The translations under genes were made by a program, and so were the position numbers. From Hericium rajendrae (lineage: Eukaryota > Basidiomycota > Agaricomycetes > Russulales > Hericiaceae), in the NCBI GenBank assembly GCA_033439255.1, contig CM065892.1, forward strand, positions 868,001 through 932,000: a stretch of DNA of 64,000 nucleotides, written 5' to 3'. Below the pieces are notes generated by a model. The model was not told the DNA's origin and made no database searches. It saw only the letters and a program-made list of their open reading frames with translations. Shown here piece by piece: positions 46,765 to 56,348 of this stretch (its first letter is position 1; each line of letters begins with the position of its first letter).

Positions 46765-48371
46765 ATGACTGAGCGCGATCTGCAACCATACAAGCTGCAA
46801 TTCACTCTAGATGGTCATACTCGTCCCATCAACTGCTTGAAGTTCTCGGGCGATGGATGTTACTTGGCCAGCGGCAGTACGTGTCGTGGTAACAAAGCGA
46901 TTTCATGCACTGACTGCCCCAACCTGGTGCTAGGTGATGATGGTCATGTCCGTGTATATGCTTTACACAATGGTAAACTTGTTAAGGATTTTAACCCTCA
47001 ACAAGGGGCTATCCAGGCTCTTCAGTGGATACATCGTCCTCAACTCTCGCCGGACTTATTTCTTATCGTGGGCGGGCTTAATGGGACGATCCAACTCTGG
47101 CGTAAGCCTAGAGATGAGGTCGGTCATTCTGGTGGTAAAATTTTCTTTGTTTACTCAACCACCTTGGGAAGAATACCGTTTTATTTCTTTCCATCAAATC
47201 TGTTACCGAATACCAGATTGAAGACATGGCAGTAGAAGAATCTCAAGGCCTCGTAGCTGTGGTTGCCGGCGGTCGGTTGTTCCTTCATACACTCGATCTG
47301 GATAATCAAGGTATGTCCCTCAATTAATGTAAATGCATATGTCTCTCATAAAGTCGTTGTCAGCTCCATTTAGACGTGTCTTATCTGAACCTGCAGCTGA
47401 TCTTGACGCACGGCGTGCGTTAGCTAGATCTGTATGTTTCTATGACGAAGGCCGTGTGGTTATGGTTGGTTATCTTGATTCGAAAGAAATGTCCGTAAAT
47501 CTTTCACTTTCATCCAAGGCGGTCGACTTATCCATGGGTGACACAGAATCTGTTGGTCCATCTCACCTTGGAAACAGGTCGAAAGGCATGTTTTGACTAC
47601 AAAGATGTGCGGCATCTCCCCTTCAATACTGTCCGACCTAACGAGCTCATGCTACACGGTCAGCGGGAGATTATCCTGGTCACCTTCGACGCGCAATCTT
47701 CTTATTTGGAACATGACGGATGGCGTAGATGTGTATGAAATGACTCGTGGGAATGATCTCATTCCAAAGGGAAAGCTGCTTGTCCGTCTCAAAAGCTACT
47801 TCCCGCATGATATGGCATTTGCCCAGCAAGATAGTCTTGCGGTCTTTGGTACAGATAAGGGAGAGGTGCAAATATGGAATGTGAAAGCTCAGGCATCACT
47901 TCAGTCATTGCGTCATGGACCAGGTAATAGTTCGATGGCATACCGTTGAAATTTCAGATTCATTTACGCATACTTCATATGACAGCTTCGCAGATCATCC
48001 AAGTTGTTGACGTGAGTACTATCTTTGCTTTGACATGATTGTTGCTCAGACACGTAGTCTCATTCACCGCAAGATGGTTTATACCGCCTTGCTAGTGCTT
48101 CTGCTAACCAGGGTGATAATCATCCTTTGGTGAAAGTATGGTGCACTGTAAGCGTCTTTCACTTTTCTCGAATTTAATACCTTCTGTCCTGCTGATATAC
48201 GTACTGGCCATTGTATAGGTGTCACAACCATCGCCTGCATTTTCTTGGAAAGGCCGTCAACTTTTTGGGTACTGCCTGATTGCGAGCTCCGTAGTACTAC
48301 TTGCGGTCTTGACGAGTGTCGTGGGCCAGATGTCAGATACCGCGCAATTGCTAGTCAGGCGTACAGGATGA
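46765..48371 (+). CDS. WD40-repeat protein with C-terminal transmembrane anchor (paralogue 2)
   Basis: Starts MTERDLQPYKLQFTLDGHTR. Intron 1 begins at a GTACGTG donor after LASG and ends CTAG before DDGHVRVYALHNGKL. Further blades: LIVGGLNGTIQLWRKP, EDMAVEESQGLVAVVAGGRL, CFYDEGRVVMVGYLDSKE, HLTLETGRKACFDYKD, SPSTRNLLIWNMTDGVDVYE, SLAVFGTDKGEVQIWNVKAQ, and YRLASASANQGDNHPLVKVW. The final exon (after an intron ending at 48219) gives a single hydrophobic helix (GYCLIASSVVLLAVLTSVV) and a short basic tail with stop at 48371. Blade order and intron placement parallel the minus-strand gene at 3418-5230. It looks intact. A membrane-anchored propeller facing the cytosol is likely; partner unknown. 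Confidence 0.78.
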
Positions 48372-49161
48372 CGCATAATATCGAAGCTGGTACAAGTATA
48401 AATATACAGTTCTGCCGCATATCACGCTTAGTCATTTTCAGCCGAGGATGTTGTGCGCGTGCGAGTACATATTATGGATGACTTTCAGTGGCCTTAAATC
48501 TATGGTATGCTATTCCGGAGGCCATTTCAAACGCCTCGCTCACGTCCAAAATAATCTCCTCGTCCAATCAGGTCGCACAAATCAGTGAACTTTGAATCTA
48601 GATGAAAATTAGAACGTATGATATCATAGAATGAGAATCAGGCCGCGGAAAATCGTCTCATGTATCGTTAGGGGAAAAAGTTAGCGCTCTTTGTGGTACG
48701 CCGGGCCCCGGGGAGGTAATGCTCACGAACCAAGCTCCTATCTTGTGAGAGCTTGTTCGTCCTCTGTGGCTTAAAATTGGTCTACGACTCACGAACCTCC
48801 CTAGATCGAACATCAAACGGACATCGGAACTGAACATTGTCCACTTTGAACGCGCCCCGCAGTGTACGCCCCTATATACTCTTCTCCTTTCCCTTCCGAT
48901 AACCGCTGATCCGATCAATTGTTGAGCGATTCCAGCACGATTCTCCGCACGATTCTCTGCTGCATATACAGGGATATAGGTATAGATACAAGGATTAGAA
49001 ATAATTCAACTCATTATGATTATTTGACGCGGTCACGTGGACGTGTTGGCAGCACAGGCCCGCCTGTGCTTCGTGCTTTGTACAGACTGAGAGCCTACCT
49101 CGTGTCCATGAAAGACCATTACCATGTCCAATCGGAAGGCAACAATCCTGGTGCGTGAAAC
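48372..49161. other. Intergenic, no gene supported
   Basis: No coherent frame. The right end carries the promoter of the next gene. Confidence 0.45.
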
Positions 49162-49169
49162 TATATAAG
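49162..49169 (+). promoter_or_regulatory. TATA box of the exon-array gene
   Basis: TATATAAG, 79 bp before the ATG at 49248, followed by a pyrimidine-rich stretch (CTTCTCTCATTCACCTCC) suited to transcription start. Confidence 0.6.
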
Positions 49170-49247
49170 GCTTCTCTCATTCACCTCCTGCCAGTCTCCT
49201 CCAACGCTAACTTGTATTCTTTCCTGAACGCCTGTACCATCTCAACT

Positions 49248-50718
49248 ATGAGTTCTTCTCACTCTACTAGTGGCTCCAATTCCAGGGGAGACGACGAACT
49301 GAGTGCCACATTTCACGCATTGATGGTCTCTATTGTCTTATCCAGGGTCCTCGAGGTCAGTCTCTGTTCCTTTGCTCACAGACAATACTACCATTAATCA
49401 TTTCTCAGCGTTTGGAAAGGCTTGGAGTCGAGCAAAGCGCCGCGGAATCTGCAGATGCAGAGCTACCTACTCATGAGGTACGTCATTTCTCCTTTCATAT
49501 GGACTTGCGTCTCATCAAACATTTCCCAGCATCACGACGGACAAGACGTCGCATTGCAGGATGCCGACGTTGCATTGGAGATGGACGCCATGGCGCTTTC
49601 ATCTTTGACAGACGCCGAGCTACCTGCTCACGAGGTACGCCATTGCTCCTTTCTCCGTTTAAGTATGGGCTTGCTCTCATCAAGCATTTCCTAGCATCAC
49701 GACGGACAAGAGGTCGCATTGCAGATCACCGAAGCTGCATTGGAGACGGACGCCATTGCGCTTCCATATGTGACAGACACCGAGCTGCCTGCTCATGAGG
49801 TACGCCACTGCTCCTTTCATACGGGCTTGCGTCTCATCAAACATTTCCCAGCATCATGACGGACAAGACGTCGCATTGCAGGATGCCGACGTTGCATTGG
49901 AGATGGACGCCATGGCGCTTTCATCTGTGACAGACACCGAGCTACTTGATCATGAGGTACGCCATTGCTCCTTTCTCCGTTTAAGTATGGGCTTGCTCTC
50001 ATCAAGCATTTCCTAGCGTCACGACGGACAAGAGGTCGCATTGCAGATCACCGAAGCTGCACTGGAGACGGACGCCATGGCACTTCCATCTGTGACAGAC
50101 ACTGAGCAACGTGCTCAGGAAGCTTTCCTGGGATCGAGCAAGCGTCAGAAACGCTGCACAACTGGTGAAAATGAAGAGCACCTGCTTAAGAAGGCGAAGG
50201 TTAATCCCATCGGGCATGACATCATCACTGGAGATGACATCCGAGCTTTCTGCCCTAAGGTCCGCAGAACTCCTCGTAGCAATACTGCGCGGAGGGCCTG
50301 CGAGGTCCATACTGGCATTCGTATTCGCTATCCGGTTGCTGTAAGCTCGAGCGTTGTTGACTCGAGCGCTGCTGGGGATTCGAGCTTCTCGGTTGCCACA
50401 GCCCAAATCGATGGAGATGGGGACATGTCGGATACCGACAGCTTTGTGACAGCTCCCGAGGCTGATCCACGGGTAGGTCATCGACATTGCTTCGGAATTT
50501 GCTACTCATTGATTTTAACGGGTCCCCCGAAGGCTAATCCCGTAGAGGGAGATGGCGGCATGGACAGGGTTGAAGATCTACAGGATCGAGTCAAGGACTT
50601 AGCTGAAAGGATGAGCCGCATTGAGGACGTACTGGTAAACCTCTGTTCGGCCCCATCCAGGTTCCGACACTCACTTCATGACCACCTGCAGTCATCTATG
50701 CTCACGCGCTCGCCTTGA
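49248..50718 (+). CDS. Acidic nuclear-type protein built from a duplicated exon array
   Basis: Exons: 49248-49355, 49409-49477, 49530-49634, 49695-49799, 49852-49956, 50017-50472 and, after a probable 60-bp intron, 50533-50718; about 377 residues. Every boundary is phase 0. Exons 3, 4, 5 and the start of exon 6 are repeats of one 35-residue unit that begins HHDGQ(D/E)VALQ and ends with ELPAHE or a variant. After the repeats come basic motifs (SSKRQKRC, LLKKAKVN) that look like nuclear localisation signals, an acidic Ser-rich stretch (DGDGDMSDTDSF) and a C-terminal coiled coil (VEDLQDRVKDLAERMSRIED). Exon 1 also ends in helix that continues in exon 2 (LERLGVEQ). No known domain. It could be a coiled-coil nuclear adaptor; function unknown. 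Confidence 0.8.
49478..50121 (+). repeat. 322-bp higher-order repeat of two intron-exon units (A-B-A-B)
   Basis: Unit A: 52-bp intron plus 105-bp exon (49478-49634; 49800-49956). Unit B: 60-bp intron plus 105-bp exon (49635-49799; 49957-50121). A and A' match closely, as do B and B', while A and B differ more. The offset between copies is exactly 322 bp (49530 to 49852; 49695 to 50017). So a monomer was first doubled and diverged, and the dimer was then doubled recently. Confidence 0.92.
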
Positions 50719-51044
50719 AGCAAGGAGCACCAATGAAGCGCAAGCGTGCAAGTGGAGTTGATTCTCACTAGCGGAGGATCATCCGTCGCGTGGGTCCTGT
50801 CGTCCTGATGGCGTTGTAAATGTGATGGATGGATGCGGTCAACGCTATAGCACGAATAAGACGAATTGATTGTACACTTTTTCCACGTCGTCCCCTTGTC
50901 ACTTCCCACCTTTACCGTACTGATTCTTCATATATATTTGTACTCGTTCTAAACCCATTGCTTCTCCCGTCAGACAGAATCCCGTCAGACAGAACGCCCA
51001 TTGCCCATTGTACTAGACTCACCTCACGGCGGCGGAAGCACGTG
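50719..51044. other. Intergenic, no gene supported
   Basis: Probably the 3' untranslated region and terminator of the preceding gene. A 14-bp direct duplication (CCGTCAGACAGAA) is seen at about 50968-50995. Confidence 0.45.
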
Positions 51045-51690
51045 ACATGTTGCTTGGTTGTGTTTGGCGAACAATTCGAGATCGTCCGGCAATCTGTCGT
51101 TCAATTTCTTGTCGTCCGTCGAGCTGGCTGCATCGTGCGCGTATGAACCCATGCGCGTACGCACTGGCCGTCTTCCTCACTTCCATGCTGTGTGCGTATG
51201 AGCTCATGCGCGTATGGACTCATGCGCGTATGGACTCATGCGCGTATGGACTCATGCGCGTATGGACTCATGCGCGTATGGACCGATGCGCGTATTCCTC
51301 CGGAGCGTGATAAAATCCTGTTCCATGTGTCGTGGTCCTAGGCGATTCGGAGGGCGAGCCCACCAGGCGTAGCTTTCGTCTCACCTTGCACGGTACGTAT
51401 AGGCTCTCGCCTCCAGGCTATGCGTGCTGATGCTTATCGGGACCTGTCATGTTATCGTCGCCGCTCGACTCTGTTCCCCGCCTTTTTATCCAGCGAGCAG
51501 TTGGTCCAACCCCGACATGAGCAGCACTGCAATGGAGATTGTAGCTGGGTTGTCCCGACTGCCATGTTGAGCGTGATCACCGTGCTCCGGTGTGTCTTAT
51601 TTCAGATATGATCTGGCACTCATTGTGCGCTGCTTGCCACCAGGAACAACCCGTGTGTACTTGACCAATGAGCGTGCGCACTGCGCGCGC
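51045..51690 (+). repeat. Dispersed repeat family A, copy 4, with 16-bp minisatellite
   Basis: The most complete copy. It begins TGTTGCTTGGTTGTGTTTGG, and at about 51203-51290 carries five or six tandem 16-bp units CATGCGCGTATGGACT. Then follow the GGCGATTCGGAGGGCGAGCC block (51340), the CAATGAGCGT block (51668) and a GC-rich end. Matching copies are at 9041, 24590 and 31845; a terminus-only piece is at 56835-56890. Confidence 0.85.
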
Positions 51691-53150
51691 TCGTAAGAAT
51701 GGAGAGGAGGAGAATTCTGCGCCCGGGCAACACGTGCGGAGATATGAGCGTGGAAGGCGTACCATCGAGTGAGACGTGTGCTGGGACTGCTCGTCTGCAT
51801 GCATCAGGCCATATATGCTCTTCAAGGTACGACAACGCGGTAATCTATGAATGTGTCGACTGTTTTCAATCTTACTCTCGCTGTGTTCTGATGCTCTAGG
51901 AAAATTTTGTGCGTGCAAGCATAACCGGCCCTGGAGTGACAATGTGCGGCCGCTGGTCGTATCCACTGTGAATAGCGGCGTCGAGCACTGCGGTTCTGTC
52001 CCTGCAAGACGCCGCATGGCATTTCATCGATGCATATGATATGATGCCTGCCCGAAAGCGCATCGGCTGCGCCGTGACGGTTCTCGACCGCTTGGTGATG
52101 AGTACCCTTATTGAACGCGACGACGCTGACGATGCACTTGCACAGGTATGTTCCCACTGACTCTCATAGACGACATCGACTGCATGTCTCGCGCAAATGC
52201 TGTGCATCTCCTGACTCCCCAGCTCTCCGGATCACGACATTCTCAAACAACTTGGCCACGTGGTATTAGTCTCGCTGGACATCACAGGCCGCTGCGCGGC
52301 GCATTTGATAGTGATACCCGGTAGTCCTCCTTCTACGCTTCGAAACATCGACTTACCGTGTCACAGATAATTCGATCATGGCGCAAAACGGAGCGCGAAG
52401 CTCGCCGTGGACACTGCCTTGCGGCTGAGTAGCAAGGCTTCTTGAAGAGCCTGCCATCCGAAACATACCATGTGCACTAACTCGAACACGAGCTGACGTG
52501 CTCACCAGATCAAATCACGAAGACCATAGCGAGTTTGCTCATCGTGCGTGCGCCGCTGCTTGAGTCGCTTGTATACTCGGCGCTCATGTATATCCCGGGC
52601 GCGGGCCGGATTTGTTCGCAACAAATGTCCCCCGCCTGCAGAAGCTTATGCTTGTGAATGCCAAGCTCCCGCTGCTGTCATCATCCCATGAACAGGCGTG
52701 ACATGACTCTATCTCTTCAGCCGTGATGAGTAATTGGGCTTTCTGGACCGGACATTCGACCTGGAGACACCCTGATTCTGGCGTCACATGAACTGTCTAG
52801 ATGGTCCCGACGGCTGGACTGTCTCAGACGGTCTTTCTGGACTATTCAGACTGTTCGGACGGTGTAGAATGGTTGGAATGGTTCCAGAACCCGAGAACCC
52901 TCCGAGTCCAACGTTGTGGACAGACCGAAGGGAAGAAGGAGACAGGAATACGTGACAAACCCGAGCATGCTGATCCATCGGTCACGATCGCGATAGATCT
53001 GCAACGCGGTGCAAACAAATGCAAAGGCGCGCTGCTCAGGTTCGTTGACCGCTGTTCTATACCACACATTACCCGTTCTTCCTCGCTGACCATTTTAATT
53101 TCTGCTCTCCTATTCTCGATGTCCCACCATTCACTCTGCACTTTGATGTG
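51691..53150. other. Possible decayed gene pieces, unidentified
   Basis: A plus-strand stretch at 52010-52145 reads AWHFIDAYDMMPARKRIG and LDRLVMSTLIERDDADDALA and ends at a donor-like GTATGT. Another at about 52510-52600 reads ITKTIASLLIVRAPLLESLV. They look like one helical-repeat protein in pieces, but I could not name it. Around 52800-52880 the words GACGG and GGACT recur as short near-repeats. Confidence 0.3.
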
Positions 53151-53500
53151 CGATGGCTACTCTTAGTCTCCGGCTGTCCGCGCACTCTATCGCACTCTTG
53201 CGGCCGAAGACAACGAACTCGGCGTTCGTCGAGTGGCCGACGACGATGCATCGCCCATGGCCGCGGTTCATCTTACCTTCCCACCCACTCCCCAACACTA
53301 ATGGAAACATGTATGTAGCCCTTCGAACGCCATCTACCCCTTCGAACGCACCGCCATATCGCACTTCCGCACAGGGACGCATTCTTTCGATGGCGCGTTG
53401 TCCTGCGGATGTTCGTGGACACGACCACACGCGACCTGACTAGTACGGCCACATGCGTCTTATGTCTACAACGCTGCCGTTTCTGACGCACCACCACCGG
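53151..53500. other. No gene supported
   Basis: Open frames on both strands (53131-53443) are mutually antisense and show no domain. Confidence 0.35.
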
Positions 53501-53554
53501 GGCTCTTCGGTCACCGCATCCCCGTGCCCATTCTGTTTGCGCCCATTGGCATCA

Positions 53555-53740
53555 ACAATTCCAGCGGCATTCCGTATGCGCATCGCCCTCGCAGACCGCG
53601 TCAAGGACGGGCTTACGTACACGTCCTGCTTCGACGGGCGGCAGGTGGTCGATTAGCTCGCGTACTCCATCAAGACGATGGATCATAAGCTCGCCTTGTT
53701 CATCGACCGCGCGCTGGACATGCAGAAGTGGTTCTGTACA
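53555..53740 (+). pseudogene. Rom2-type RhoGEF fragment (DEP-domain region)
   Basis: One frame reads AAFRMRIALADRVKDGLTYT, SCFDGRQVVD, a TAG stop, then LAYSIKTMDHKLALFIDRAL and DMQKWFCTVTYGGRL. This matches the DEP region upstream of the RhoGEF domain in fungal Rom2/Tus1 proteins (pattern VKDGL.Y..AFDGR.AVD...YIIKTTDRNLALLLGRALDAQ.FFHDVTYDHRL as I recall it). Homology stops around 53740 and Lon sequence starts around 53785. Confidence 0.7.
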
Positions 53741-53784
53741 GTGACCTACGGCGGCCGGCTGACGTGGTGTGGAAGGCTGTCGGT

Positions 53785-54330
53785 TCTCCGGGCATGGGCA
53801 AGACGTAGCTAGGCGAGTGTATCGCCCACACGCTTGGCGGTGTATGCGACGAGGGCAAGATTCAAGGCCATCGCTGATCGTATGTCGGCCGGGTCCGGGG
53901 TTGGTTATCCAAGCTCTTCGGAAGGCGGGGTGTAGGCTTCTCTTCTCTCTTCTCCTTTTACATGTATTCGAGAACGGTTTCTTTAGGCCTGTTCACAGCG
54001 ATGAAATCGATAAGGTCGGACCGTCGAATTTCCAAGGCGATCTAGCAATGGCATCGTTGAAGGTATTAGGCCAGGAGCAGAATCACTCGTTCAATGTACG
54101 CGTGGCTGTTTCTGTCATGCCTCTTCATAACTATATGGACTGATGTTCGCGTATATAGGATCACTACATGAATGTCCGACATGTCGCAGAGCCTTTTCAT
54201 CTGCATGGCGAATTCTCTCGGCACGACCGCTCCTTGACCTCTGTGAGGTCAATCCACCTTTCGGGCTACGCATACGACGAGAAGTCGCACATCGCGTGGT
54301 GCTTCTTGCTGCGAATTTCCATAACGACGG
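53785..54330 (+). pseudogene. Lon protease fragment (AAA+ domain)
   Basis: Reads VGSPGMGKT (Walker A), a TAG stop, LGECIAHT, then a small deletion, LGGVCDEGKIQGHR, a TGA stop, and GPGLVIQALRKAG in a shifted frame. Further on come DEIDKVGPSNFQGDLAMASL (Walker B and sensor region), EQNHSFN, an intron, and DHYMNV. Then frame changes again through MSQSLFICMANSLGTTAPPL to IHLSGYAYDEKSHIA. All are landmarks of Lon ATPases, in order. The N-terminal and protease domains are missing. At least two stops and three frameshifts rule out function. Confidence 0.88.
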
Positions 54331-55458
54331 ACCCGAGTATAACGCCACGCCGCTCGTCGCTCTCGTGCTCTCGTGCTCGCGATCGTCTCCGTCCAGCACG
54401 CGACGCCAAGGATCTTCTCCAGCTCGTCGACATCGACCACGCGGCGGAAGCCCTCCGGTGCCGGGAGCGCCTTCGCAGGCTCACCGCCCGCACGTGGGCA
54501 TCGATGTACTCTATGCAGTCGACCGCCTTGAAGTGCATGGCGCTGCCTCGCGCGGATACTTCATGACAATGCCGAAGAGCGCCTTCTCCATGAGCTCGAG
54601 CCATTGGCAGACAGCCGCTGGGCGAGGGCGAGGTCCTCCCTGTAGAGACCATCGCCATTCCAGGGGCTGGTTCCCAGCTCTGTTTCTCTTTTGTTGCTCA
54701 CCCTGTTCATGCATAGATCATCAAGGAAAGCAGCGAGATGGCGTTCAGCTGGACCATGACGCACACATATGAGTAGGGCCTCACGGCCGCGCGCCTGCAG
54801 GACACGCTATGCCTGCCGGGCCAAGAAGAACATCCCGAAGATCGTCGCGCTGGTTCGCGAGTAGATATTTTGTCATGTATCGTAGTATATCATTGATGAA
54901 AACAAAGAAATTTTATGACAGCGTAACTGAGCGGATGAACAAGAACAATTAAACAGTTTAAAACTAATTATCGTGCATCGGAGAGCTTGTCGGTGACTAC
55001 GGCTCCAGACTTTCCAGGAGATGAAGCTGCCACGATCTTGAGCTCCTGAAAGCGCTCAAGGCTGAAGCCATGGGTTGCGGCGTCTGGGAAGGTGAAGGCG
55101 ACTTTAGTGAGCTGGCATTGATGGCATTACTCCTCTGCGTTCTGTGCCGGGTGATTGCATTCTGGGGTATTGCTGGCGGACAACAGTTGTGTACTTTCGA
55201 TCCACACTGCAAGCGTGGCATCCTCTCGCTCTCTTCTATGACGGTAGTGCAGGTGGTAGGACGAGTTCCCCAAGTTCCACATCGGCTAGGACGGCCAAGA
55301 CCGCATTTCTTATGTGGTCCAGTTGATCTCAACTATCGTGAAGTTGTTGGAAGTGCCTCGATAGATATATAACAGATTTCTTATAGAAGTACAAAAGAGG
55401 GAACATAGAATCTGGACCGTATAGTAGAATCATACCCTCGTCCCCTCGTAAAGAAAGC
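54331..55458. other. No gene supported
   Basis: The first 500 bp are GC-rich with long but motif-free frames on both strands, possibly more decayed sequence linked to the Lon fragment. From 54865 the sequence is AT-rich and featureless. Confidence 0.35.
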
Positions 55459-56348
55459 TCACGCCATCGAAAAGAAGCGTACCAACCCCTGCATGGGTAC
55501 GTTGATCTCCAGCTGTGGGATCACATCCACCATGCCTTCCACGAAAGACCTCAGTCCAAATACCTCAAATGGCACAGACACGATTCGGGTATTGCAGTTA
55601 TGATGGGGGCACCGATAAACACGGTTGAGTGATATGTTTTGACGGGCGAAGGTCAAAAGCTGTTCCTCCGACAGTTCTTCTACGGGGACATCCCCAAGAG
55701 GGTTATTCGGGCGACGCCGCACCTCCTCCCGCAGGCGCTCCGTGAAGATATTCTCCCAACAGGCATGACAATAAGAATGCCCGCAACGGTTGACACTGGT
55801 ATAGAGCAGTTTTTCAATATGTAGGATAGGTCGGTTAGAAGCATCTACGCACAAGTAATGCTTTGTCGTCAGGCTTCCGCAGCGGATACAAGTAATTAGC
55901 TCCAAGACCGCACTGAGGATCTAGTAGAACAGAATAATTCACGGACGATCAATACATAGGTAAAGCCTAGCATACCTGGTTGGCATTTGATTCTAAGCTC
56001 TTGAGCATGTCTTCTGCCTCAGCGACCGGCGCAGTAGCGGCTTTCAATTCTGCACTTTCCTAATCACGCCGACGATTAACGAATGCATATAAGGGGATGT
56101 GATAAACATACCTGGCGAGCCTGGGCGAGTTCACGCTGTACGTCTGATAGTAGGACCGTCTCACGCCTCTCCCACAATGCTGCAACCCCCGAGACCTCGG
56201 CAGCACCAGAAGGTACCTCATCATCCGAGATAACGATCGTATTTTCAGCGGTGGTCGAGCTGGAGGCCGGTATAGTAGGGGAAAGCATGGGAACGTCGGG
56301 GGGAGGAACAAGAGCAGCGACCGCCGGGACATGCTGAGGCGCAGACAT
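55459..56348 (-). CDS. RING-finger protein with SUMO-interaction-like motif (paralogue C)
   Basis: Exons: 56348-56112, 56059-55976 (84 nt), 55920-55853 (68 nt) and 55795-55459. Exon 1 is Pro/Ala/Ser-rich and contains ENTIVISDDE, a hydrophobic core next to acids as in SUMO-interaction motifs. Exon 2 is helical (ESAELKAATAPVAEAEDMLK). Exons 3 and 4 form the RING: CIRC, then after a phase-2 intron at 55852-55796, CGHSYCHACW, a long insert (ERLREEVRRRPNN) and CPHHNC. Exon lengths and the intron inside the RING match the gene at 25758-26568. The combination suggests a SUMO-targeted ubiquitin ligase, but with only one candidate motif this stays an inference. The second Cys-pair has a 3-residue gap rather than 2. 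Confidence 0.82.

Noticed and set aside
52010-52145. Assignment of this helical fragment to Utp10
   Set aside because: The resemblance is faint and only over a short stretch; I leave it unidentified.
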